From assembly GCF_000224335.1 (NCBI RefSeq), contig NZ_AFXZ01000067.1, positions 1 through 64,000 of the forward strand: a DNA stretch of 64,000 nucleotides, written 5' to 3'. This document shows positions 36,003-44,427 of the stretch, in pieces. This stretch comes from Bizionia argentinensis JUB59. GTDB lineage: Bacteria; Bacteroidota; Bacteroidia; Flavobacteriales; Flavobacteriaceae. Every line of letters begins with the position of its first letter. Positions within the stretch are counted from its first letter, which is position 1. The position numbers and the translations under genes are program-made. The notes beneath the pieces were generated by a model. The model ran no database searches, was not told the DNA's origin, and was given only the letters and a program-made list of their open reading frames with translations.

Positions 36003-36929
36003 TTAAACCCGAAGATTTCTTGAATTTATTTCCCAAATCATGATCATTCTATCATCTCCTGTAGAAATTAAATAATTATTGTAGGTATTCCAAATTAATT
36101 TATTCACAGAAAATGAATGTCCGTCATATTTTTCTTTGTCAATTGTGTCTAATGGTAGAAATGTTTTCGAATCCCATATTTTTAATGATTTATCACGACT
36201 GGCCGTAGCAAATATATTCGTGTTTGGGCTATATGCAATATCGTAAATTGCCCATTCATGAGCGGGAATTGATTTTATTATTTCATATTCTCCAACTTGC
36301 CAAACATTCAGGTGACCATCTCTGCCGCCAGTTAAAAGGTGTTTTCCATCCGGACTGAAACGGACAACATTTGATGAACGTTGATGTCCAATAAAAACCT
36401 TTTTTTGTAGCATTGTTTTTAGATCAAAAATCCGAATCTTGCCATCTCCCGAAGCAATCGCTATTTCGGAAGTGTTATAATTAAAATCAATATGTCGTAC
36501 TTTTTCATCACATAGTTTTTCAATCCTAATTAATGCCAAGGTATCGAGTGAATAAATGGTTAAATTACCGTCGCCACCAGCGGTATAAATGCAATTAGCT
36601 TCAATAGAATATCTAATATCAAAAACTTGAGCCGTATGGTTTTTTAAGACTTTTATTTCTTCATTCTTTTTTAAATCTAATATATGAACATGGCCATTGG
36701 ATGTTCCTGCCAATAATAATTGTTTTTCGGGAATATGGCAAATAGAATATAAAACGGCCGGAAAACGCCCTATAATCTTATCAAATTGTAATGTTTTCAA
36801 ATTCCATTGAGCAACTATTCTATCGCCACTGCCAGAAAAAATAAGATGTTCCTGAGTTCCTTTCTCTAAAGTGTATATGGGTTCATTATGCCCTGTGAGC
36901 TGCGCTATTTTTTTTACTTCGATTTTCAT
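36003..36929 (-). CDS. WD40-repeat protein
   Basis: The 308-residue cytoplasmic protein is made of about seven WD40 blades, with no signal peptide. Typical blade endings are visible: SGSGDRIVAQWNL, TGGRDGHLNVWQV, TASRDKSLKIWDS and STGDDRMIMIWEI. It should fold as one seven-bladed propeller used for protein contacts. Compact WD40 proteins of this size are common in Bacteroidetes, usually with unknown partners. It is divergent from the 600-residue protein at 37191, with a 261-bp shared upstream region. Confidence 0.93.
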   Translation of the reverse strand: MKIEVKKIAQLTGHNEPIYTLEKGTQEHLIFSGSGDRIVAQWNLKTLQFDKIIGRFPAVLYSICHIPEKQLLLAGTSNGHVHILDLKKNEEIKVLKNHTAQVFDIRYSIEANCIYTAGGDGNLTIYSLDTLALIRIEKLCDEKVRHIDFNYNTSEIAIASGDGKIRIFDLKTMLQKKVFIGHQRSSNVVRFSPDGKHLLTGGRDGHLNVWQVGEYEIIKSIPAHEWAIYDIAYSPNTNIFATASRDKSLKIWDSKTFLPLDTIDKEKYDGHSFSVNKLIWNTYNNYLISTGDDRMIMIWEINSRNLRV

Positions 36930-36971
36930 GTATACAGAAGTTTTTTATAGTAGTGTTGTTATGGCAACAAA

Positions 36972-36999
36972 AACAGCAGTTACCTTATTAAGTAACCTG
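36972..36999. other. Hairpin in the divergent leader region
   Basis: GTTAC and GTAAC pair around a CTTATTAA loop, with flanking AGCA and TGCT extending the stem past one bulged base. T-rich sequence follows on both strands, so it could act as an attenuator in the WD40 leader or be a terminator relic. It is not placed at the end of any visible gene. Confidence 0.35.
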
Positions 37000-37190
37000 C
37001 TTTTCTTGTATGTCTAAATATCTACTCGGCCTAATTGATTCAATATAAATTTTAGATGATTATAAACTTTTAGTAAAGGTACGAACTTCCAAAATTAACG
37101 GAATATAAAGCAAAAACGTATGATAATTATCAGCTTTTAAACGCTAGTGTTTTATCACATTTGACACTTAATTATTTTATAAAATACATC

Positions 37191-38990
37191 ATGACTTTAC
37201 CCCAACATACACATAGCTTTCATATTCCTGTAATGGGTTTAGCCTATACCATAGATAGTCCTATTCGGGTTGCTCAGTACGGTATTTCGTCGGTTATTTC
37301 CATTATTGACGATGAGCTTTTAGAAAAAATGAATGCTTTTTACAGTGAGAAATTTAGTTTGCCATATCAGGAGATTTCCAAAAAAGTTGACGATTATCGC
37401 GCTAAACGTATCACCGCTTATTTGAATTTAGTTGATACCATTGTTAAAAATAAGTTTGTAAAATTCAAGGACGAAGTATCAGAAAGTAAATCGGCTTTAG
37501 AGAATTTTATAAGCATGCTTCCTAATAAGTCTACTATTAAAGTTAAGCTTTCTACTATGTTGGAAGAAGGTATGCTTTTTAAAGAAACGATTAAAAAATA
37601 TGTAGATGCGCATTTGTCAGCTGGTGAAATTGATGTGAATATCATGACCAAAATAGACAAAGACAATTTTATTAAATCTGAACAATTACCAATTGAATAT
37701 AATGATGCTCATGCGTCGCTACGTGGATTTGCAAATAGTAATTTGGAGTCGTCTGTTGTACTTTCAGCAGGAATGAACCCAAGATTATATAGTTATTTCG
37801 AGAATTTCAAGGATTTCTTTCCTGATACTAATAGTCGATTAAAGAAGCGAATTATTCTAAAGGTGAGTGATTTCCGTTCGGCCATTATTCAAGGGAAATT
37901 TTTAGCTAAAAAAGGACTGTGGATTTCAGAGTATCGCATTGAATCGGGTTTAAATTGTGGTGGCCATGCTTTTGCCACTGAGGGTCATTTATTAGGCCCA
38001 ATTTTAGAGGAATTTAAAACTAAAAAATCAGAATTAATTCAAGATACCCATGCTGTTTATATAAAAGCTTTAACGGATAAAGATGTGTTTGTCCCGGATC
38101 AACCATTGGATATTAAAATTACGGTTCAAGGTGGCGTTGGAACAGCGGCTGAACACGATTTTCTAATAGATAACTATCAGGTAGATTCCGTTGGTTGGGG
38201 TACGCCTTTTTTATTAGTTCCAGAAGCGACCTCTGTAGATAATGACACGCGGAAGCTTTTGGCAGACGCCAAGGAGTCCGATTTGTATTTAAGTGGTATT
38301 TCTCCATTGGGTGTACCTTTTAATGCTATAAAAGGCACTTCAAATGAGTTTTATAAACAAAACCGTATTGATAATAATAAAGCAGGAAGTTCTTGTCCGA
38401 AAAAGTTTTTAGCCTTGAGTAAGGAGTTTGGGCCTGAAGGAATTTGTACAGCGTCTAAAAAATATCAGGATGTTAAACTGGAAGAACTAGATGCTAAAAA
38501 AGAATCAATGACATCTTCTCGTTATAAAATGTCCAAAAATAAAATCACTGAAAAAGCCTGTCTTTGCGTTGGTTTAGCAAATGCATCTTATCTTGAAAAT
38601 GATATTTCAATAAAAGGGCAACAGCAAGGTGTTGTTATTTGTCCTGGACCTAATTTAGCGTATTTTGATAGAGAAGTTTCTTTATCTGAAATGATTCAGC
38701 ATATTTATGGGGGAGCTTCTGTACTTTCTAATGCTTACAGACCGAATATGTTTGTAAAGGAATTGAAAATGTATGTGGAATATTTACAGAACGATATAGC
38801 AAGTTTTACGGATGATTTAACCGCCAAGCACATCAAAAAATGGCATGCGTTTAAAAATAATTTATTAGGTGGTATTACTTACTATAAAAATTTATTTGAA
38901 GAAACGCTAAATCCTGAAAATGCCACAATTCATTCAGATATTAAAGTTTATGAAGCGACTATAAACACAATTAAAATTCCTGTGTTATAA
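37191..38990 (+). CDS. Large conserved hypothetical protein, possible TIM-barrel flavoenzyme-like
   Basis: I used ATG 37191 (MTLPQHTHSFHIPVMGLAYT); a TTG ten codons earlier is weaker. The protein has about 599 residues and no signal peptide. Conserved-looking segments are SPIRVAQYGISSVISIIDDE, SGLNCGGHAFATEGHLLGPI, ITVQGGVGTAAEHDFLIDNY, VGWGTPFLLVPEATSVDN and LSGISPLGVPFNAIKGTSNE. A Cys-containing region (GSSCPKKFLAL, ACLCVGLANA, GVVICPGPN) follows. The Gly-rich loops recall FMN-binding TIM barrels such as glutamate synthase or nitronate monooxygenase relatives, and the cysteines could bind metal. This is inference; I do not recognise the family. A bidirectional terminator separates it from nadD. 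Confidence 0.75.
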   Translation: MTLPQHTHSFHIPVMGLAYTIDSPIRVAQYGISSVISIIDDELLEKMNAFYSEKFSLPYQEISKKVDDYRAKRITAYLNLVDTIVKNKFVKFKDEVSESKSALENFISMLPNKSTIKVKLSTMLEEGMLFKETIKKYVDAHLSAGEIDVNIMTKIDKDNFIKSEQLPIEYNDAHASLRGFANSNLESSVVLSAGMNPRLYSYFENFKDFFPDTNSRLKKRIILKVSDFRSAIIQGKFLAKKGLWISEYRIESGLNCGGHAFATEGHLLGPILEEFKTKKSELIQDTHAVYIKALTDKDVFVPDQPLDIKITVQGGVGTAAEHDFLIDNYQVDSVGWGTPFLLVPEATSVDNDTRKLLADAKESDLYLSGISPLGVPFNAIKGTSNEFYKQNRIDNNKAGSSCPKKFLALSKEFGPEGICTASKKYQDVKLEELDAKKESMTSSRYKMSKNKITEKACLCVGLANASYLENDISIKGQQQGVVICPGPNLAYFDREVSLSEMIQHIYGGASVLSNAYRPNMFVKELKMYVEYLQNDIASFTDDLTAKHIKKWHAFKNNLLGGITYYKNLFEETLNPENATIHSDIKVYEATINTIKIPVL

Positions 38991-38994
38991 ATTA

Positions 38995-39022
38995 ATGGGC
39001 TTTTTTATTCATAAAAGCCCAT
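38995..39022. terminator. Bidirectional terminator
   Basis: ATGGGCTTTT (38995-39004) and AAAAGCCCAT (39013-39022) are exact reverse complements around an eight-base loop. The stem overlaps the last codons of nadD and serves both convergent genes. Confidence 0.8.
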
Positions 39023-39583
39023 TTCATCAATATATTTCCAAACCGGTGCGGATAGCATCGGTTTTACATTTCTACCTTTTTTTATGGATTTTCTAATAAA
39101 AGTAGAAGACAATTCCATAATAGGTGCATTTATATGATGAATACGTTTGTGGCCATCAAATTGCGTTTCAACTTTACCTTCAGAAATTCTTGGGTAAACA
39201 TATATATCGTGATTATCCAGAATAACTTGGTAGTTTTTCCACTTATGAAAACTCTTTAAATTGTCTTCACCCATAATTAGAGAAAACTCATGAGTCGGAT
39301 GCTTTTCTTGTAAATGGGCAAGCGTATTAACCGTATAATTAGGTTGTGGCAAAGAAAACTCGATATCGCAAGGCTCTAGTTTTTCATAGTCTTCAGTAGC
39401 CAAATACACCATATCCAAACGTTGGTAATTGTCTAGCAAGGATTGCTTCTTTTTAAACGGGCTTTGTGGCGTGACAACCAACCAAATTTGATCGATATCA
39501 CTTTCTTCTGCAAGTTGGTTGGCAATAATAAGATGCCCAATATGAATAGGGTTAAAAGTTCCAAAATATAAGCCTATTTTCAT
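39005..39583 (-). CDS. nadD: Nicotinate-nucleotide adenylyltransferase
   Basis: The 192-residue protein catalyses adenylation of nicotinate mononucleotide to deamido-NAD, a step of NAD synthesis. The nucleotidyltransferase signature GLYFGTFNPIHIGHLIIANQ (GxFNPxHxGH) is at the N-terminus. WLVVTPQSPFKKK, MGEDNLKSFHKWK and ELSSTFIRKSIKKGR (SSTxxR, the second ATP motif) follow, as in bacterial NadD. It lies nine bases downstream of gmk, and with gmk and yicC it forms an operon order common in Flavobacteriia. Length and motifs are standard and nothing is missing. Confidence 0.96.
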   Translation of the reverse strand: MKIGLYFGTFNPIHIGHLIIANQLAEESDIDQIWLVVTPQSPFKKKQSLLDNYQRLDMVYLATEDYEKLEPCDIEFSLPQPNYTVNTLAHLQEKHPTHEFSLIMGEDNLKSFHKWKNYQVILDNHDIYVYPRISEGKVETQFDGHKRIHHINAPIMELSSTFIRKSIKKGRNVKPMLSAPVWKYIDEMGFYE

Positions 39584-39592
39584 GGTAGGTAT

Positions 39593-40183
39593 TTACGATT
39601 CTAAAAAGTTAGATACTAAATTTTCTGCTTCGGCAAGTGCTTTTTCCAAGTTGTCATTTTCAATAATAACATCAAAAAGTGGCGCAGTAGCTAATTCTGC
39701 CGATGCTTTTGCAATACGCATATTAATTTTATCGTCGCTTTCTGTTTTGCGCTTTTTTAAACGGATTTTAAGTTCGTCTATACTTGGTGGTTTAACAAAA
39801 ATGGAAATCGTTTCTTCTGGGAATTTACGTTTTATGCGTAAACCACCCGATACATCAATATCAAAAATAACGTGTTTTCCCTGTGCCCAAATGCGTTCCA
39901 CTTCTGTTTTTAAGGTGCCATAAAAATTATCCCGATATACTTCTTCCCATTCAAGGAATTCATCGTTTTTAATTTTGTTTTTAAACTCTTGAGCAGATAA
40001 AAAGTAGTAATCTTTTGAATCTATTTCATCACCGCGTTTTTCGCGTGAGGTTGCCGAAATAGAAAATTCTAAATCTAACGTATCTAGTCTTAAAAGATGG
40101 CGTACAATTGTAGTCTTTCCCGATCCTGAGGGCGCTGAGAATACAATTAGTTTTCCTTTGGTCTTATTGTTTGGTAGTGTCAA
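39593..40183 (-). CDS. gmk: Guanylate kinase
   Basis: This 196-residue enzyme phosphorylates GMP to GDP with ATP. The P-loop is SAPSGSGKTTIVRHLL near residue 16. The GMP-binding region SATSREKRGDEIDSKDYYFL and the later IDVSGGLRIKRKFPEETISI complete the family pattern. The best start is TTG at 40183; no in-frame ATG precedes the P-loop. It follows yicC by 22 bases and precedes nadD by nine, so the three are an operon. This is ordinary core metabolism. Confidence 0.96.
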   Translation of the reverse strand: MTLPNNKTKGKLIVFSAPSGSGKTTIVRHLLRLDTLDLEFSISATSREKRGDEIDSKDYYFLSAQEFKNKIKNDEFLEWEEVYRDNFYGTLKTEVERIWAQGKHVIFDIDVSGGLRIKRKFPEETISIFVKPPSIDELKIRLKKRKTESDDKINMRIAKASAELATAPLFDVIIENDNLEKALAEAENLVSNFLES

Positions 40184-40205
40184 TATGGTTGTTTTTGTAA
40201 GACGT

Positions 40206-41063
40206 TTATAAAACGTTTAATAGTTGTTCTTTTATTTTTTCAAGCTCATCTTTCATTTGAACTACCAGTTTCTGCATGGGTGCAAAGTTACTTTTAGAAC
40301 CAATGGTATTGATCTCACGACCCATTTCCTGACCTATAAAAGCGAGTTTCTTACCATTAGAGTCGTCCGAATCTAATGCTTGGATAAAATAATCCAAATG
40401 GTTTTTAAGTCGAACTTTTTCTTCAGTGATATCAAATTTTTCAATGTAGAAAACTAATTCTTGCTCAAATCTATTTTCGTCAACCTTTTCTTTAAGCTCT
40501 TCTACACCTTTTTGTAAACGCTCACGAACACCCGCAATACGTTCAGGATCCATAGCAATAATTTCTTCCAAAATGGATGTTATGTTTTGAACACGATCTC
40601 TAAAATCAGCTTCAAGAACTTTACCTTCATCTAAACGATAGATATCAATATTTTTTAAAGCTGTTTTCACTTCAGTCAAAATGATTTCCCATTCGTTTTC
40701 ATCAATTTCTTCACGTTCGGTATTTAAAGCGTCAGGAAAACGAACTGCCATTTTTAATAGTTCAGTTTCATCGCCATCTACAATCTCTTTAAGTTGTTTA
40801 ATGTATTGTTTTACAGCTCGTTTATTAATTTGCGTACTGGTTTCTTCGCCCGTCATTTCAACATAAATAGAGAAATCTATTTTACCGCGCTCTAATTGAT
40901 TACCAATTAGTTTGCGTAAACTCAATTCTTTTTCTCTGTAAATTGAAGGCATTCTTGCATTCAAATCGAGGTTTTTACTATTTAACGATTTTACTTCAAT
41001 CGTTACTTTTTTGGTTGGTAACTGCAAAACAGATTTCCCATAACCAGTCATTGAATGGATCAT
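40206..41063 (-). CDS. yicC: YicC-family protein (endoribonuclease-type)
   Basis: I set the start at ATG 41063 because it gives the family N-terminus MIHSMTGYGKS. A longer frame to 41225 would overlap the divergent thioesterase gene. The 285-residue protein has the YicC N-terminal domain (TIEVKSLNSKNLDLNARMPS) and the DUF1732 C-terminal domain (KKLAFIGQEMGREINTIGSK, LVVQMKDELEKIKEQLLNVL). In other bacteria YicC is an RNA endonuclease linked to small-RNA decay and stress survival. The conserved GQEMxREINTxxSK region is intact. It heads the yicC-gmk-nadD operon. Confidence 0.95.
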   Translation of the reverse strand: MIHSMTGYGKSVLQLPTKKVTIEVKSLNSKNLDLNARMPSIYREKELSLRKLIGNQLERGKIDFSIYVEMTGEETSTQINKRAVKQYIKQLKEIVDGDETELLKMAVRFPDALNTEREEIDENEWEIILTEVKTALKNIDIYRLDEGKVLEADFRDRVQNITSILEEIIAMDPERIAGVRERLQKGVEELKEKVDENRFEQELVFYIEKFDITEEKVRLKNHLDYFIQALDSDDSNGKKLAFIGQEMGREINTIGSKSNFAPMQKLVVQMKDELEKIKEQLLNVL

Positions 41064-41178
41064 AATTATAAAATAAAGTTGCACAAAGATAATTAAAACT
41101 AGAGGTTTAGAAAACTGTAAGAGAATATTATGTGCAGCAAATAGATTTATGTAGTTTTGTGACTTAAATTTCAGTAAT

Positions 41179-41658
41179 ATGTATACCAAACAATTCGAAA
41201 TTCGTTGGAGCGATGTGGATGCCAATAGACATTTAGCTAATAGTGCTTATACCAATTTTATGAGTCATACACGGATGGCTTTTTTAATGGAAAAAGGATT
41301 TTCTATGAAGGAGCTGGCTCATTATAACATTGGGCCCGTCGTTTTCTATGAGCATATGTATTACTTTAAGGAAGTGTTTATGGGAAAACCTTTAACGGTA
41401 AGCTTAGAGGTTTCTGGTTTAAGCGAAGATGGTTCATTTTTTAAATTTGATCATAATTTTTACAACCATAAAGGCGAAAACATTGCCCACTGTGAAATGC
41501 TTGGCGCTTGGATGGATTTAAAAACGCGCAAGCTTGTTGGTTTACCGACGGAATTATTAGAGATGGCGGAGACATTTCCGAAGTCAGAAAACTTTAAACA
41601 AATTACTAAAGAAGATACGCGCGTTGGGAGTAAAAAACCTGTGCATTTAAGTCTTTAA
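41179..41658 (+). CDS. Acyl-CoA thioesterase, hotdog fold (4HBT/YbgC type)
   Basis: The 159-residue cytoplasmic protein has the hotdog-fold signature at its N-terminus. FEIRWSDVDANRHLANSAYT holds the catalytic-type Asp (SDVD) and the N/H.AN..Y pattern. It is followed by the central helix and strands (VVFYEHMYYFKEVFMGKPLT). It would hydrolyse acyl- or aroyl-CoA thioesters. Substrate class cannot be read from sequence. It is divergent from yicC, with a 115-bp promoter gap, and stands alone. Confidence 0.9.
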   Translation: MYTKQFEIRWSDVDANRHLANSAYTNFMSHTRMAFLMEKGFSMKELAHYNIGPVVFYEHMYYFKEVFMGKPLTVSLEVSGLSEDGSFFKFDHNFYNHKGENIAHCEMLGAWMDLKTRKLVGLPTELLEMAETFPKSENFKQITKEDTRVGSKKPVHLSL

Positions 41659-41856
41659 TTTCGGATTTTTAGTCCCCAGATAAATACCGGTAAATAAGCT
41701 TAGAGGCTAAAAATAGTAAGGTTGCACTAAAACGCGAATAACAATATACCCGGAGGGTTTAATATAACCACCAGCAATTACATCATTTGTAAACGTGAAG
41801 TAAATCCATAAAGCACCTGAACCATGAAAACGGCTATAGGCGCGTAAATACTGGTG

Positions 41857-42210
41857 CTATTCACTCAAAGCGGCTTTAAGATTTTCTATGTTTTTTTTGG
41901 AATTTCCTATAAATATCTGATCGTTAAAAATTATAACTGGTCGGCTTAAAAAGGTATAATGATCTAAAAGATAGTGTTTGAAATGAGGTTCTTCTAAACC
42001 TGCATTTTTCAAATCCATTTCTTTATAAAGTTTAGCGCGTTTACTGAAAAATGCTTCATAACTGCCTGAAAGCCTATGCATTTCTTCAATTTGTGTAGCA
42101 TCTATGGGGTCCTTCTTTATATCTTGAAACTCAAAATCAGCTGGCCAATCAATCTCCTTAATTATGCGCATACAGGTACTACAACTTTTTAGATAATAAA
42201 CTTTATTCAT
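41857..42210 (-). CDS. ArsC/Spx-like thioredoxin-fold protein
   Basis: The 117-residue protein is of the ArsC/Spx/YffB superfamily. The N-terminal CSTC motif (YYLKSCSTCMRIIKEI, Cys 10 and 13) is like Spx and some ArsC relatives. It also has the conserved FLSRPVIIFNDQIFIG near the C-terminus, where the ArsC arginine sits (SRP). It could be a glutaredoxin-dependent reductase or a redox-sensing RNA polymerase partner; sequence alone does not decide. The 198 bases after its stop contain an open frame of 49 codons in the same phase, with no known family. Confidence 0.85.
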   Translation of the reverse strand: MNKVYYLKSCSTCMRIIKEIDWPADFEFQDIKKDPIDATQIEEMHRLSGSYEAFFSKRAKLYKEMDLKNAGLEEPHFKHYLLDHYTFLSRPVIIFNDQIFIGNSKKNIENLKAALSE

Positions 42211-42332
42211 GAATTAAAATATAACTGTTTAATAAAATAGTGTTACAAAGTAAACCAATTTGCGCGAGAAAGGAGGATTCCAAAAAGTGGCTTCTTATCA
42301 TAAAAGAAATAAATACTAACTCTAAAAAATAT

Positions 42333-43046
42333 TTACATGAAATTTAGGTAAGGAACTAAATCGTTAAAGGGAATGGTAAACTCTGTTAAACCAGTTGCAT
42401 AAGGTGCAATTTCATAATTGTTGTATAACAAGACGACGCCTATATTATTAAAACCTATATTTTGAGGAAGTATAAAGTTGTCAGGCTCAAAATAATCAGC
42501 TTCTTTACCAGCTATTTGATCGTTAAAGTAATCTCTGGCAATGGTTTTAAATGTCTTGATATCGTTGACTAAATCTTCATTTTTCAATAATTGACCTGTT
42601 AAGGCATCAAAATTTAAGAATGATATAATTAAATTCCCATGTGCACCACCAGTGTTTAAATAGCTTGTAAGCGCCACAGAAATTACGGCTTCCGACTGAT
42701 ACATGATTTCACCATCAATTTGAGCCTCCCATTGCATCGGGCTTTCCGGGAAATCGGTGTTAAAGTTTTTATATTCAGTATTGAAATTATCAATACTTTC
42801 TAAAATTGATAAGCTTTTGGTAGACGCTTCGGGTTCAAAATTCAAACTAGTAATTACTATCGCCTGTAATGCTTTATTTATTTTGGTGGCAACGGCTTCA
42901 TTTCCCTGGGCCTCGGGAATATTAATTTCAACAATTTTATTGTGTTCTGTTGTTATAGATTTCTCTAAAAACGTGAGTTTTTTCTCTTCTTCTTCACAAG
43001 AGAAAACAAGAAAAATTAGAGATAAAAGTAAGAATTTGCGTTGCAT
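42333..43046 (-). CDS. Lipoprotein with DUF4163/DUF3298 (RsiV-like) domains
   Basis: This is a 237-residue lipoprotein (LLSLIFLVFSC, Cys 17). A DUF4163-type region includes FNTDFPESPMQWEAQIDGEI. The DUF3298 part has YLNTGGAHGNLIISFLNFDA and LPQNIGFNNIGVVLLYNNYE, the family's typical GGAHG...FD..TG pattern. Related domains occur in RsiV, which binds lysozyme. It stands alone on the minus strand, divergent from the cystathionine enzyme gene. A wall-associated or lysozyme-related role is possible, but only the domain call is firm. Confidence 0.88.
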   Translation of the reverse strand: MQRKFLLLSLIFLVFSCEEEEKKLTFLEKSITTEHNKIVEINIPEAQGNEAVATKINKALQAIVITSLNFEPEASTKSLSILESIDNFNTEYKNFNTDFPESPMQWEAQIDGEIMYQSEAVISVALTSYLNTGGAHGNLIISFLNFDALTGQLLKNEDLVNDIKTFKTIARDYFNDQIAGKEADYFEPDNFILPQNIGFNNIGVVLLYNNYEIAPYATGLTEFTIPFNDLVPYLNFM

Positions 43047-43215
43047 AAATCAGGATCCGTTAATTAAGTAATAAAGGTAATTATTGCATTTGAATACACC
43101 GAATTAAACCTTAACTTTATGAAAAGATTATACAATAAGGTCCTAAAGTTTTTATTTTAAGACTTCTAGTGTCTGGTCGAACAAGGATTTTTAAAATGAC
43201 AGTTATAAAAATAAT

Positions 43216-44355
43216 ATGAAATTTAATACAAAAACAATTCATGGAGGGCAAAAACCCGATCCGGCTTATGGAGCAGTAATGTCACCCATTTACCAAACAA
43301 CAACATACGCTCAAGATACACCTGGAGGGCATAAAGGATTTGAATATTCACGTAGCAAGAATCCAACACGAAGTGCTTTGGAAAACGCGGTGGCAAGTAT
43401 AGAAAATGGTAATTATGGATTGGCTTTTGGATCAGGATTAGCAGCTATTGATGCGGTTATTAAATTATTAAAATCAGGTGATGAAGTTATTTCAACAAGC
43501 GATTTATACGGAGGTTCTTACCGTTTGTTTACAGCTGTTTTTGAAAAACTCGGGATTAAGTTTCATTTTGTAGATATGGAAAATACTGACAATATTGAAA
43601 AATTTGTCAATAAAAACACCAAATTACTTTGGGTTGAAACACCTACCAACCCAATGATGAATATTATTGATATTAAAGGATGTGCTGTTTTGGCTAAAAA
43701 GTACAACTTGTTATTAGCGGTAGATAATACGTTTGCTACACCTTATTTACAACAACCCTTAGATTTAGGTGCTGATATAGTAATGCATTCGGCTACCAAA
43801 TATCTCGGAGGACATAGTGATGTGGTTTTGGGTGTTTTAGCATTAAAGGACAAAGAACTTGCTGATAGATTGTACTTTATTCAAAATGCGAGTGGTGCTG
43901 TTTGCGGACCGCAGGATAGTTTTCTGGTTTTAAGGGGTATTAAAACCTTACATATTAGAATGCAGCGCCATTGTGAAAATGGTCGGGATATAGCGAAGTA
44001 TTTGGCTAAACATCCTAAAATTGAAAGGGTGTATTGGCCTGGATTTAAGGATCATCCAAATCACGATATAGCCAAATCTCAAATGACCGATTTTGGCGGA
44101 ATGATTTCTTTTACAACCAAAGGCAATAACTACGAAGAATCAATTAGAATAGTGGAGAATTTAAAAGTATTCACTTTAGCAGAATCTTTAGGTGGTGTGG
44201 AATCGCTTGCAGGACACCCAGCGAGTATGACGCATGCTAGCATTCCTAAAGAAGAACGCGAAAAAACTGGTGTAGTGGACTCCTTAATTCGATTAAGTGT
44301 AGGTATTGAAGATATCGAAGATTTGATTGCCGATTTAGAACAAGCTATAGGTTAG
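43216..44355 (+). CDS. Cystathionine gamma-synthase/lyase-type PLP enzyme
   Basis: The 379-residue protein is of the Cys/Met metabolism PLP family. It includes NTKTIHGGQKPDPAYGAVMS, FEYSRSKNPTRSALENAVAS, the PLP region LLAVDNTFATPYLQQPLDLG, and the Schiff-base lysine in HSATKYLGGHSDVVLGVLAL. The C-terminus has SLGGVESLAGHPASMTHASI and LIRLSVGIEDIEDLI, all standard. It joins or splits cystathionine, linking cysteine and methionine synthesis. Gamma-synthase and gamma-lyase cannot be told apart with confidence by eye. It is a single-gene unit ending in a perfect palindromic terminator. Confidence 0.94.
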   Translation: MKFNTKTIHGGQKPDPAYGAVMSPIYQTTTYAQDTPGGHKGFEYSRSKNPTRSALENAVASIENGNYGLAFGSGLAAIDAVIKLLKSGDEVISTSDLYGGSYRLFTAVFEKLGIKFHFVDMENTDNIEKFVNKNTKLLWVETPTNPMMNIIDIKGCAVLAKKYNLLLAVDNTFATPYLQQPLDLGADIVMHSATKYLGGHSDVVLGVLALKDKELADRLYFIQNASGAVCGPQDSFLVLRGIKTLHIRMQRHCENGRDIAKYLAKHPKIERVYWPGFKDHPNHDIAKSQMTDFGGMISFTTKGNNYEESIRIVENLKVFTLAESLGGVESLAGHPASMTHASIPKEEREKTGVVDSLIRLSVGIEDIEDLIADLEQAIG

Positions 44356-44370
44356 TGCGGAATGTAGAAT

Positions 44371-44406
44371 ATTAATAAACAAGACTTTAAAGTCTTGTTT
44401 ATTAAT
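44371..44406. terminator. Bidirectional terminator, perfect 36-bp palindrome
   Basis: Positions 44371-44388 and 44389-44406 are exact reverse complements, centred on TTTAAA and holding AAACAAGACTTT arms. As RNA it folds to a hairpin whose ends are A- and U-rich on either strand. It lies between convergent genes at 43216 and 44428. Confidence 0.88.
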
Positions 44407-44427
44407 ACATTATAAGACGGTAGATTT

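Noticed and set aside
43072-43215. Possible SAM riboswitch before the cystathionine enzyme
   Set aside because: The leader is short and AT-rich and shows no recognisable SAM-riboswitch core.
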